11,716 nucleotides of DNA from a bacterium (GCA_030431355.1 JAUIJG010000152.1:1-11716); one strand, 5' to 3'; counted from the first letter of the stretch, positions 1 through 7,088 are shown. The notes: generated by a model not told the origin, from the sequence alone. Numbers and translations are program-made.

Positions 1-2711
1 GAAGAGCCTTTAGGTTCCTCACTCAAGACCGGTTTGTCTTTCGACTCTTCAGGAGGAGCAGCCTTCTCCTCTGGCTCTTGATCTACTTTGGAAACAGCCG
101 GCTCTTCTTTTTTAGCTTCGGGAGGGGCAGGATTCGGCACAGGTTCGGCCTGGGGAGGGACTTCCTGGCCAGGAGCCTGAGCCTGTCCTTGGGGCATGGG
201 CTGACCAGGCATCTGTCCTGGCTGCATCGGCATCATTCCCTGCTGGGGCATCTGACCTGGAGGCAACTGACCCTGGGGCATATATGGTGGCATCTGTCCT
301 TGCGGCATCTGGCCTGGTGGCATTTGTCCCGGTGGCATCTGGCCTGGCTGCATATAGGGCGGCATCTGTTGGTAGGGGCCTGGCATCATGCCTGGTGGCA
401 TCATCTGGCCAGGAGGATAGGACATGTTTTGACTCTGATTAGGATCATAAGGCGGCATCTGGTAGCCCTGGGGGTAAGGCTGACCAGGCGGGTATGGCTG
501 CTGAGGCGGATACCCGTATTGATAGTGGGGAGTCATCTGACCAGGCTGACCATGACCAGGCATCATACCCTGGGGTGGCCACTGACCCGATTGTTTGACC
601 TCATGCAAAGGATCGCCTTGAGAAGGATTTGCAACCTCAAAGTTTCCAGTTTTGAGGGCCTCGATCTCATCTTCCCAACTAATTTTAGATAGTTTGTCAG
701 CACCACCGGAGCCTTTCTTCTCTGGTGTTTTTGCGATGTTACCGTCTAAATCCGAACTCGGCTTTTTGACCTTTTTAATTCTCTTAACTACCTTTTTAAC
801 GGTTCTTACCGTAGGCTTTTTGTCTGGCTGTCCACCGGACTCCGAGCTAGCCGGGCCGGTTTTCGCCACAGGGGAAGCTCCGCTCTGGGGTCTGACTGCA
901 CCTTCCGGCCTTGCCGGAGCACTGCCCGGGGAAGCAGGTCTGGCACCAGGTCCTGCACTATTACCAGGTCCTGGTTTGGACTCAGGTCTGGCTCCAGGCT
1001 TTGTTCCAGGCTTTGCCCCCGGTCTCATCTCAGGTTTCTGAGCCGCCGGTCGCAGAGGAGCTTCTGTCTTTTTCTCCTTAGGAGGAACATAACTGTATAC
1101 AGAAGGTGGACGAGCTTCTTTGCTTGCCGAGGGGGGAGACTGGGTTGCCGGCTTGGTGTCAGCAGCGGGAGGTGCCCCGCCAGGAGTCGAGGACGGACTT
1201 ACTGGAGTGGAAGCCGGAGAAGAATTTGGAGAGGGCCCTGGGTTGGGGCTACTCTGAGAAGTCGGCTTCACCAGAGCCGACAGACGTCCTAGCGATTGCG
1301 CACCGACCTGGGGCGCCTGGGATGGAGCATTCTGTGCCGAAGGCTGGGTTCCGTTTTCAGTCTTAACTTTCACCGGATCGGCGGAAGTTTCAACGGCAGT
1401 CCCGACTCTGGCTTCTGTCGGTGCCCGACCTCCGGATGGAGCAGGGGGACGAGAGCCCTGGCTGCCGGACTGATTAGGCGACGAGCCGGGAGAGTTGGTA
1501 GTGGGTGGAGTTGAAGATTGGGAGGGCTTCACCTTGGGTCTGGGCATGGGAGGCGGAGTAGCTTTGCGAACAGCTCCCTTGGAGGGAGGCAACGGAGGCG
1601 GACCTGCTTTGCGAGGAGCAGCGCCGGCGGTGGGCATTGGAGGAGCACCCGGCTTGGCGGTCGGTGCCGGAGGTGACGGCGCCTTCGACGTCTCTTCCTC
1701 TTCGGAATCCATGAACAATTCGGGCATATCTTCAGGTCCCGCCGCGAACTTAGGCTTTTTGGGTTCCGGATCAATCAGGCGTTCCGATGGAAGAAACTCG
1801 TGCTGGTTAAAAGGTTTATTGTCCACAGTAGATACGTTCCTAGTTGTTTTTTTTCCAAAATCCGAATCATTACAAGCTGTTTCCAGCTCTTGCCAAAGCT
1901 GCTTCACGGTGGCCTGCCGATCATCAGGATTTTTCGAGAGCGCCTTCGCCACAACCTTTTCCAATTCCTCAGGGAACTCAACTTCCGGGTTGATTGTCCT
2001 CAATAGAGGTGGTTGTTCCGTGACAGTTTTGTACATCAACTTGGTCAGATCAGGCGCCACGAATGGCCTGCGGCCGGTGAACATCTCAAAGAGCATCACC
2101 GCCATAGAGTAGAGGTCTGAACGGAAATCCAGTTCAAAGCCCTGGCACTGTTCAGGACTCATGTAGGCAGGGCTGCCGGCCACGGTCTGGGGCTTCTGGA
2201 ACTTCGCTCTCTGGGCACTATCTTGCGGGGTATCGGCGATTCCAAAATCCAGAACTTTGGCATAATCCCTTCTCTGGGTAGACTCCAGAACAACATTCTC
2301 AGGCTTCATATCCCTGTGAATAAGTCCTTTTTCATGGGCGTGGGCGAGCGCATCGCAAATCTGTTTGAATATGCTGAGCACCCTGTCCGGAGACAGGGCA
2401 CCTTCACGTTTGATCAAATCGCCGAGGGTGATGCCTTCCACATAGTCCATGACTAGATATGGCTGCCCTTCATCGGTGATGCCGGATTCCCAAACTGTGA
2501 TGATGTGCTGGTGACGCAACTTTTCAGCGGCTTTCAGCTCTCTGATCAGTCTGTCCAGGGAAGCTCGGTCTGCTCCCAGGTAGCTATCGATCACCTTAAC
2601 AGCCACGGTGCCGCCCATCATGAGGCGAGTCGCTTTGTAAACCGTCCCGGAAGAACCTTTACCAATAACTGAGTCGACCACATAGCGGTCGTTAATCATT
2701 TCACCAATCAA
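1..2711 (-). CDS. Hanks-type Ser/Thr protein kinase with very long Pro/Met-rich tail (3' end beyond window)
   Basis: This is a cytoplasmic-side eukaryotic-like Ser/Thr kinase that would phosphorylate protein Ser/Thr with ATP. I translated the minus strand by hand and found an uninterrupted frame of about 903 codons running off the left edge. The kinase domain spans about residues 10-275: glycine loop GKGSSGTVY (17-25), VAVK lysine 39, helix-C Glu58, HRDMKPEN (132-139), DFG (155-157) and SPE (185-187). All catalytic residues are present and it is an RD kinase. After about residue 285 comes a low-complexity tail of more than 600 residues rich in Pro, Ala, Ser, Gly, Gln and Met, with a basic Lys/Val stretch. 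No membrane segment is visible in the part inside the window. I chose the TTG at 2711 because GGGAGGA lies 5-6 bases upstream; an in-frame ATG at 2699 is too far from it. The family is certain; the substrate and the role of the tail are unknown. Confidence 0.93.
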   Translation of the reverse strand, partial: MIGEMINDRYVVDSVIGKGSSGTVYKATRLMMGGTVAVKVIDSYLGADRASLDRLIRELKAAEKLRHQHIITVWESGITDEGQPYLVMDYVEGITLGDLIKREGALSPDRVLSIFKQICDALAHAHEKGLIHRDMKPENVVLESTQRRDYAKVLDFGIADTPQDSAQRAKFQKPQTVAGSPAYMSPEQCQGFELDFRSDLYSMAVMLFEMFTGRRPFVAPDLTKLMYKTVTEQPPLLRTINPEVEFPEELEKVVAKALSKNPDDRQATVKQLWQELETACNDSDFGKKTTRNVSTVDNKPFNQHEFLPSERLIDPEPKKPKFAAGPEDMPELFMDSEEEETSKAPSPPAPTAKPGAPPMPTAGAAPRKAGPPPLPPSKGAVRKATPPPMPRPKVKPSQSSTPPTTNSPGSSPNQSGSQGSRPPAPSGGRAPTEARVGTAVETSADPVKVKTENGTQPSAQNAPSQAPQVGAQSLGRLSALVKPTSQSSPNPGPSPNSSPASTPVSPSSTPGGAPPAADTKPATQSPPSASKEARPPSVYSYVPPKEKKTEAPLRPAAQKPEMRPGAKPGTKPGARPESKPGPGNSAGPGARPASPGSAPARPEGAVRPQSGASPVAKTGPASSESGGQPDKKPTVRTVKKVVKRIKKVKKPSSDLDGNIAKTPEKKGSGGADKLSKISWEDEIEALKTGNFEVANPSQGDPLHEVKQSGQWPPQGMMPGHGQPGQMTPHYQYGYPPQQPYPPGQPYPQGYQMPPYDPNQSQNMSYPPGQMMPPGMMPGPYQQMPPYMQPGQMPPGQMPPGQMPQGQMPPYMPQGQLPPGQMPQQGMMPMQPGQMPGQPMPQGQAQAPGQEVPPQAEPVPNPAPPEAKKEEPAVSKVDQEPEEKAAPPEESKDKPVLSEEPKGS
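190..420 (-). repeat. Degenerate 15-bp tandem repeats encoding Met-Pro-Pro-Gly-Gln units in the kinase tail
   Basis: Read on the minus strand, this stretch encodes repeated pentads of the type MPPGQ, MPQGQ, MPPYM and QPGQM. The underlying DNA repeats with a 15-base period (variants of CATCTGGCCTGGTGG on the plus strand). The repeat copies differ at third codon positions, which suggests the protein repeat is kept by selection or has aged since duplication. Neighbouring tail regions carry other repeats: PGxKP/PGARP-type units near 930-1040, and paired RKAxPPPxP units near 1550-1620. Slippage-driven length variation between strains would be expected. Confidence 0.75.
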
Positions 2712-2716
2712 AAGAG

Positions 2717-2723
2717 TCCTCCC
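2717..2723 (-). promoter_or_regulatory. Ribosome binding site that selects the TTG start of the kinase
   Basis: The minus strand reads GGGAGGA, an almost perfect Shine-Dalgarno sequence. It is followed after about five bases by TTG (2711-2709) and only after 17 bases by the in-frame ATG (2699-2697). The spacing favours the TTG, which gives the N-terminus MIGEMINDRY, a beginning typical of bacterial PknB/PrkC-like kinases. Confidence 0.6.
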
Positions 2724-2838
2724 GGTCTGGCGTTAACTAAGCTCCAAGCCAGATCTGACTGCTTTCTCAATGGTTTAATTGAATTATCGGGTGAATTCAT
2801 ATGCCCCAGCGCTCAACTCTCTTGGTCGTCTCTCAATC

Positions 2839-2850
2839 CGGGCGCGCCCG
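2839..2850. repeat. 12-bp perfect palindrome CGGGCGCGCCCG upstream of the kinase
   Basis: The sequence is identical to its reverse complement and consists only of G and C, in an otherwise AT-rich leader about 130 bases upstream of the kinase start. It could be a dimeric regulator site or part of an RNA structure in the leader. A 12-base palindrome is expected about three times by chance in a window of this size, so the assignment is weak. Confidence 0.25.
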
Positions 2851-3085
2851 AATCAAATTCCCTAAGAACTAATTACCCTCATACATGGCGGAGAGAGGAG
2901 CAGCCGATTATCAGACACAAATTCTCCGTCAAAATCAGAATAATAAAGTCCTCTTCTTGTCAGAAAGAGTCCTTAATTGTATTCCCCTATTTTCAATATA
3001 AAACACATAAACTAAAGAAAGAGCTTTATCTTTCTCACTAATTCAATGAATATGACCGCTGACGAGAACAGCTGTCTCATAAACT

Positions 3086-4246
3086 CTAGTTGTCGATTCT
3101 GCTGAACCAATCTCCCGGCAATCTCTCAACCACCCCGGCAAGCTCAAGCATGGTCAAGGTACCGGAGAGTTCTCCTGCTCCCATCTCCATCTCCTGGCAG
3201 AGGTAATCGAAATGAAGTGGTTCGTTGGAGAGCATATCGAAGACTTCCTTTTCTCTGCCGAAAAGCTCCACCACCGTAGGAACTTTTCTTTCCATTTTGG
3301 CTGATACCCAGTTCATTTCATCCATTATCTCTTCTGGAGAACTGACCAGTTTGGCCATGTCCCTGGAAATAATTGAGTTGGTGCCTTTCGACATTCTACT
3401 GTCGATACGACCTGGAATTGCAAACACTGCTCGACTCTGATTAAAGGCGAGATTAGCGGTGATCAGAGCGCCGGAGGATTCGCCCGCTTCCACCACAAGA
3501 AGACCATCAGACATACCTGCCACTATTCTGTTGCGAGCGGGAAACCTCCACTTATCCGGCTTGACTCCAGGAAAATATTCCGAGACCACAGCACCCACTT
3601 CTTCTTCGATGAGTTTGTCATAAAGCGGCCGATTCGCCGAAGGATAACAATAATCCACACCGCTGGCTAGAACAGCCACGGTCTTTCCGGAAGCTTCCAG
3701 AGCGCCCCAGTGAGCAAGAGAATCAATACCAACCGCCATACCACTGACAATGGTGGCTCCTGCTCTGGCCAGATCCCTGGAGAAATCCTTGGCAAGCTTC
3801 TTCCCATATGCCGTGGGCTGTCGCGTTCCCACAATTCCGATGCTGGCATGGAAGTCCTCCGGCTGAAGTTTGCCTTTCATGTAGAGAACCAGGGGCGGGT
3901 GATGAATATGCCGGAGTTTTGGAGGATAAAGGACATGACTGAATGGAATTGCCCGGGTTTCACTTCGCTCCAGGTCTTTCAGCATCTGTTCCGGATCCGC
4001 TTTACTCTTTTGGTCCAGAAAACTTCTAACAATCTCCGGTTTGAATAATCTGCTCGCAAGAAGCTCATCCTTGCTGGCCTCAAAAAGATTTATCAGATTC
4101 TCGTATCGGTCGATGATATCCCTGAACTGATCGTCATTTATCCGAAGCCCTTTCATCTGGCTAAAAACCAACCAGCAAGAAAGCTCCTCTTCGCTCATCA
4201 TGTAGTCTTCATCGCCGACGCCGGAACCGGAACAGTTTGACACCAT
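3086..4246 (-). CDS. dprA: DNA-processing protein DprA (Smf), RecA loader in natural transformation
   Basis: DprA binds incoming single-stranded DNA in the cytoplasm and loads RecA on it. The 386-residue protein has the expected layout: an N-terminal helix-hairpin-helix-like region (about 19-70), a Rossmann-like core and a C-terminal winged helix (about 325-382). Family signatures in order are GTRQPTAYG (140-148), SGMAVGID (168-175), YP (201-202), FPARNRIVAGMS (235-246), SGALITA (258-264) and GTN (288-290). Its length is normal for the family and no frameshift is seen. The ATG at 4246 has only a weak purine stretch upstream; ATG codons at residues 16-17 are alternatives. It is divergent from the TPR-PDZ gene and upstream of the kinase, with no topA beside it. 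It suggests, but does not prove, competence; DprA is also kept by many species not known to transform. Confidence 0.95.
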   Translation of the reverse strand: MVSNCSGSGVGDEDYMMSEEELSCWLVFSQMKGLRINDDQFRDIIDRYENLINLFEASKDELLASRLFKPEIVRSFLDQKSKADPEQMLKDLERSETRAIPFSHVLYPPKLRHIHHPPLVLYMKGKLQPEDFHASIGIVGTRQPTAYGKKLAKDFSRDLARAGATIVSGMAVGIDSLAHWGALEASGKTVAVLASGVDYCYPSANRPLYDKLIEEEVGAVVSEYFPGVKPDKWRFPARNRIVAGMSDGLLVVEAGESSGALITANLAFNQSRAVFAIPGRIDSRMSKGTNSIISRDMAKLVSSPEEIMDEMNWVSAKMERKVPTVVELFGREKEVFDMLSNEPLHFDYLCQEMEMGAGELSGTLTMLELAGVVERLPGDWFSRIDN

Positions 4247-4292
4247 AATCTTTTGAATTACCCACCTGAAAAGTCGCAGATACAGACTTAAG

Positions 4293-4298
4293 TATAAT
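4293..4298 (+). promoter_or_regulatory. Candidate -10 element for the TPR-PDZ gene
   Basis: A perfect TATAAT occurs on the plus strand about 100 bases upstream of the ATG at 4399. No recognisable -35 sits 16-18 bases upstream, so the promoter could need an activator or could lie elsewhere. The element is about 20 bases from the opposing dprA -10, so the two promoters would interfere with or co-regulate each other. Confidence 0.3.
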
Positions 4299-4315
4299 CC
4301 TTTCCAGGGACCTGG

Positions 4316-4344
4316 CTTATATTCAAAAAATTAGAGTTAAGCAA
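4316..4344 (-). promoter_or_regulatory. Candidate sigma-70-type promoter for dprA
   Basis: On the minus strand TTGCTT (4344-4339) is followed after exactly 17 bases by TATAAG (4321-4316), about 70 bases upstream of the dprA start. The -10 matches the consensus at five of six positions and the -35 at four of six. It lies in the short divergent region shared with the TPR-PDZ gene. This rests only on sequence match. Confidence 0.5.
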
Positions 4345-4398
4345 GAGGACCTAACTGGTGCTAGCATTAAGGCAAGAGTAGATAGAACTTGAATTCAA

Positions 4399-5847
4399 AT
4401 GAGTAAGGCTTTGAAGAATAAATTCGCATCCAGCTTCCTTCTAGTCTCTTTACTGGTAACTGCATGCTTTGCACCCTCCCCGGTTCTGGCGGCTGATTCG
4501 GTCAAGAACAAGTTGGCTCGGGTTGAAAAGGTTCTCTTCTTTAAAACCTATCCGGATGAATCCGTGGAAAAGAGAATCGAAAGATTGGAAAAACGATTCT
4601 TTGGTGAGGCCGCATCGGGCGAAATAGATGAAAGAGTAGAAAAAATCTATAAGTTGGCGGAGCCGCAAATCTCAGCCGCAGAACAGAAATCCGGTACAGA
4701 TAGTACGTTAGAGAATGATACTCCCGCTTCCAAAAATGTTCAGTATCCCCAAAAAACAAAAGCCCAGGAAGAGAAGGATCGCGTCAAGAAGCTGGCTGTT
4801 CTCAAAGCCAGGGATGAGGAGATAAAAGCGCTACTTAAAGAGGGCATCAGCTTCTGGAAAGCGAAAGACAGTAAACATGCCATCGATAGATTCAATCAGG
4901 TGATTAGACTTGACCCGCAAAATGCCGAAGCCTACTTCAGCATGGGAGTCATTTTCGAAGCTGGGGGTCAGTTGAAAAACGCCCTGGGCGCGTACAGTAA
5001 AGCCAATGATATCAATCCAAACCGCCTGGACTACAAAGAAGCGATAGTCGTAGTCAAGAAAAGATTGGACAAAGAAGGGGCCATGGACTCGCTTGCCATG
5101 AACGCCGCCGCCGCTTTTAAACGCAAGGAATATATTTCGGCATTGGACTTATACAAGCAACTGGAGAACAAGTATCCGAAGAATGCCAAATACAAATACA
5201 ACATCGGTACCATCTATCTCCTCATGAAGAGCCCGGAACAAGCCCTGGAATATTACGGCAAAGCTAAAAAACTAGACCCTAAAACAGCCAAATACAAAAC
5301 AGCCTATACTAAGCTATCCGAAACTCTGAAGAGCAGCTCGGCGGCTCGTCAAAAAAGAGAATCCGCCTGGGACAAGCATATGGAAGCAAAAAAACAGATG
5401 ATGACCAGGAGACCATCACCCGGTCAGAACGGATCTTCTAAAACAGGTTTGTCACCATATATGACTCCAGGTCAGTCAGTGCCGCCTAATCAAAATGGTG
5501 CCACATCAAGAATGCCGGCAGGCAATCCGAATATGGGAAGGGCTCCTCAATCTTCCCCGCCTCAGCCGCAAGCACCAGGACAAACCCCTGCTCTGGTAAA
5601 ACAGGTGCTATCTGCCATGGGACTGATCATTGCGAGGTCGCCAGGTGGTATTACAGTCAATACCGTAGGAATAGGCTCCCGCGCCGCCAAATCCGGTGTC
5701 AAAGTCGGAGACATCATTATCGGCGTGAACGGAATCAACATAACAAGTCCCACGCAGCTCGCTCTCACCCTTACAAAACTACCGAAAGGACAGAAGGCTG
5801 CTCTACTGGTCAAACGCCAGGGACAGGTAGGTCAGATTATGTTCTAA
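4399..5847 (+). CDS. Exported TPR and PDZ domain protein
   Basis: The 482-residue protein begins with a signal sequence (hydrophobic core about 11-22). Two fates are possible: lipoprotein processing at VTAC (Cys23), or ordinary cleavage after VLA (29-31). Either way it would act outside the cytoplasm. Next come paired motifs LARVEKVLFFKTY and RIERLEKRFFG (about 39-69), then four TPR-like helix pairs (about 146-209 and 234-297), a Pro/Gln/Gly-rich linker (about 338-398) and a C-terminal PDZ domain (about 405-480, with SGVKVGDIIIGVNG at 432-445). No protease or other catalytic domain is present, so it is probably a scaffold or adaptor that holds partners by TPRs and binds a C-terminal peptide by PDZ. 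No strong ribosome binding site precedes the ATG. It stands alone on the plus strand, divergent from dprA and convergent with mqnE. The partners are unknown. Confidence 0.88.
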   Translation: MSKALKNKFASSFLLVSLLVTACFAPSPVLAADSVKNKLARVEKVLFFKTYPDESVEKRIERLEKRFFGEAASGEIDERVEKIYKLAEPQISAAEQKSGTDSTLENDTPASKNVQYPQKTKAQEEKDRVKKLAVLKARDEEIKALLKEGISFWKAKDSKHAIDRFNQVIRLDPQNAEAYFSMGVIFEAGGQLKNALGAYSKANDINPNRLDYKEAIVVVKKRLDKEGAMDSLAMNAAAAFKRKEYISALDLYKQLENKYPKNAKYKYNIGTIYLLMKSPEQALEYYGKAKKLDPKTAKYKTAYTKLSETLKSSSAARQKRESAWDKHMEAKKQMMTRRPSPGQNGSSKTGLSPYMTPGQSVPPNQNGATSRMPAGNPNMGRAPQSSPPQPQAPGQTPALVKQVLSAMGLIIARSPGGITVNTVGIGSRAAKSGVKVGDIIIGVNGINITSPTQLALTLTKLPKGQKAALLVKRQGQVGQIMF

Positions 5848-5860
5848 AGAAAGAACATAA
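5837..5860. terminator. Stem-loop spanning the stop codon of the TPR-PDZ gene, possible transcript end
   Basis: TTATGTTCT (5837-5845) and AGAACATAA (5852-5860) are perfect reverse complements separated by AAAGAA. This gives a 9-bp stem with a 6-base loop that includes part of the TAA stop codon (5845-5847). It sits between two convergent genes, where a terminator would be useful. It is AT-rich and lacks a U tract on either strand, so it is not a textbook intrinsic terminator. It may instead protect the 3' end of the message. Confidence 0.35.
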
Positions 5861-5887
5861 CTTATCGCGCACCTGAAAAAATCAGCT

Positions 5888-7081
5888 TTATTTGGCGGAT
5901 ACCAACGCTTCTATCTTGGATCTCACGGAACTCTCTTTCTCTTCCGCTTCCGATTCCGCCACGTCCACAACTCTCTTGATGTTATATACGGTGTCACGTT
6001 CGACAGGCACATAACCGGCAGAAATAATGAGCTCTTCCATTTTTTCTTTGGCCAACTGCAACGGCGTCTTAGCGCCTGCCGCATGGGTAATTTTCTCTTC
6101 TAAAATCGTACCGTCCAGGTCATCAGCCCCAAAGGACAATGCAGCCTGAGCAAGATCCTGACCAAGTTGAATCCAGTAGGCTTTGATATGGGGGAAGTTA
6201 TCCAGAAGGATTCTGGAAACTGCGATATCCCTGAGAAGGTCCTCGTTGGAAGGCTCCTTTACTTCATCCTGGATATTGGTTCCTTCGTAATAACATTTCA
6301 GCGGTATGAAGCACATGAATCCGCCGGACTTGTCCTGCTGGCCGCGCATGAGAAGCATGTGGTCGACTTTATTCTCGACGTTCTCTCCGATCCCGGTCAA
6401 CATGGTAGCGGTGGTCTTCAATCCCAGTCCGTGGGCTACTCCGTGAATACCAAGCCAGGTTTCCGCAGGTGTCTTGGTAACAGCCATGGCCTCCCGCACC
6501 GATTCATCAAAAATTTCGGCTCCGCCTCCCGGCATCGAGCCAAGACCTGCATCTATCAACCTCTTAAGGGTCTCTTCGTAGCTGATTCCTTCAAGATTGG
6601 AGAGATACTCTATCTCAACGGCTGTCATGGCTTTGAGATGAATATGAGGATGTTGTTTCTTTATCTCCCGGATAACATCTTCGTAGTAGTTGAGGTTCGT
6701 TATCGGGTTCAGACCACCCACCATATGAATCTCATTGATGCCCAGGGAGATGCCCCGGTTCGCCTGTTCCAGCACTTCGTCCAGGGTCCAGGTGTAGCCA
6801 TCATTCCCGGGATTGGCATAGGAACAGAATCGACAGGTCTCTACACAGAAGTTAGTGGGATTGAGATGCATGTTGTGGATATAGTAGACATGCTTCTCTT
6901 TTCCAGGTCCGGCTTTCTTGCGTCTTACATGCTCAGCCAGGGCTCCGACAGAAAGAAGGTCCTTTTCGTTATAAAGACGGATGGCGTCATCTCTGTCGAT
7001 ACGCTCACCTCTGACTACCTTTTCGGCGATGTCTCTTATCTGACTATTTGCCGGAACGATTTGATCAACAACAGCAACCAT
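5888..7081 (-). CDS. mqnE: Aminofutalosine synthase MqnE, radical SAM enzyme of the futalosine menaquinone pathway
   Basis: MqnE joins SAM with 3-[(1-carboxyvinyl)oxy]benzoate to give aminofutalosine, an early step of the alternative menaquinone route in the cytoplasm. The 397-residue protein carries the radical SAM cluster motif CVETCRFC (Cys79, Cys83, Cys86) after the HLNPTNF lead-in. It also has HMVGGLNP (119-126), LKAMTAVEI (149-157) and GSMPGGGAEIF (181-191). The GGGAEIF block and the C-terminal NFPHIKAYW, GADDLDGT and PVERDT blocks are typical of MqnE rather than of the related MqnC or CofH. The ATG at 7081 is supported by AGAGG seven bases upstream. Other mqn genes are not in the window. 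CofH-like activity is the main alternative but fits less well. Confidence 0.92.
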   Translation of the reverse strand: MVAVVDQIVPANSQIRDIAEKVVRGERIDRDDAIRLYNEKDLLSVGALAEHVRRKKAGPGKEKHVYYIHNMHLNPTNFCVETCRFCSYANPGNDGYTWTLDEVLEQANRGISLGINEIHMVGGLNPITNLNYYEDVIREIKKQHPHIHLKAMTAVEIEYLSNLEGISYEETLKRLIDAGLGSMPGGGAEIFDESVREAMAVTKTPAETWLGIHGVAHGLGLKTTATMLTGIGENVENKVDHMLLMRGQQDKSGGFMCFIPLKCYYEGTNIQDEVKEPSNEDLLRDIAVSRILLDNFPHIKAYWIQLGQDLAQAALSFGADDLDGTILEEKITHAAGAKTPLQLAKEKMEELIISAGYVPVERDTVYNIKRVVDVAESEAEEKESSVRSKIEALVSAK

Positions 7082-7088
7082 GTTCTAA

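Larger units (their letters stand above)
2712..3085. other. Gene-free leader region between dprA and the kinase gene
   Basis: This stretch of about 370 bases has no convincing coding frame on either strand and is visibly AT-richer than the kinase gene. It should hold the kinase promoter and the 3' end of the dprA transcript. I found no good -35/-10 pair at 17-base spacing on the minus strand. A TTGACG followed 14 bases later by GATAAT (about 2905-2940) is the nearest match, but its spacing is short. A 12-base GC-only palindrome lies inside at 2839-2850. No strong intrinsic terminator is visible downstream of dprA. Confidence 0.5.

Noticed and set aside
190..420. CRISPR-like or mobile-element interpretation of the 15-base tandem repeats
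   Set aside because: The repeats have no spacers, stay in frame with the kinase gene and encode a protein repeat; no transposase or terminal repeats are present.
78..2456. Several plus-strand open frames opposite the kinase gene (for example 78-692, 652-1041, 1495-2112)
   Set aside because: They are complementary to a continuous minus-strand kinase frame with recognisable motifs. Their His/Trp/Leu or Gly/Pro bias is the mirror of the Met-Pro-Gly-Gln repeats.
2801..2872. Tiny plus-strand frame (about 23 codons) with GGGTG upstream in the kinase leader
   Set aside because: It is too short and unconserved in appearance, and its ribosome binding site match is weak. It includes the palindrome, so its composition is not protein-like.
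3064..3078. Hairpin-like GAGAACAGCTGTCTC just downstream of dprA
   Set aside because: The core is an 8-base palindrome with no loop, the outer arms do not pair in register, and no U tract follows, so I do not call a terminator.
5872..5886. CTGA-AAAAA-TCAG as a terminator between the convergent genes
   Set aside because: The stem is only four base pairs with an A-rich loop, too weak to support a call.
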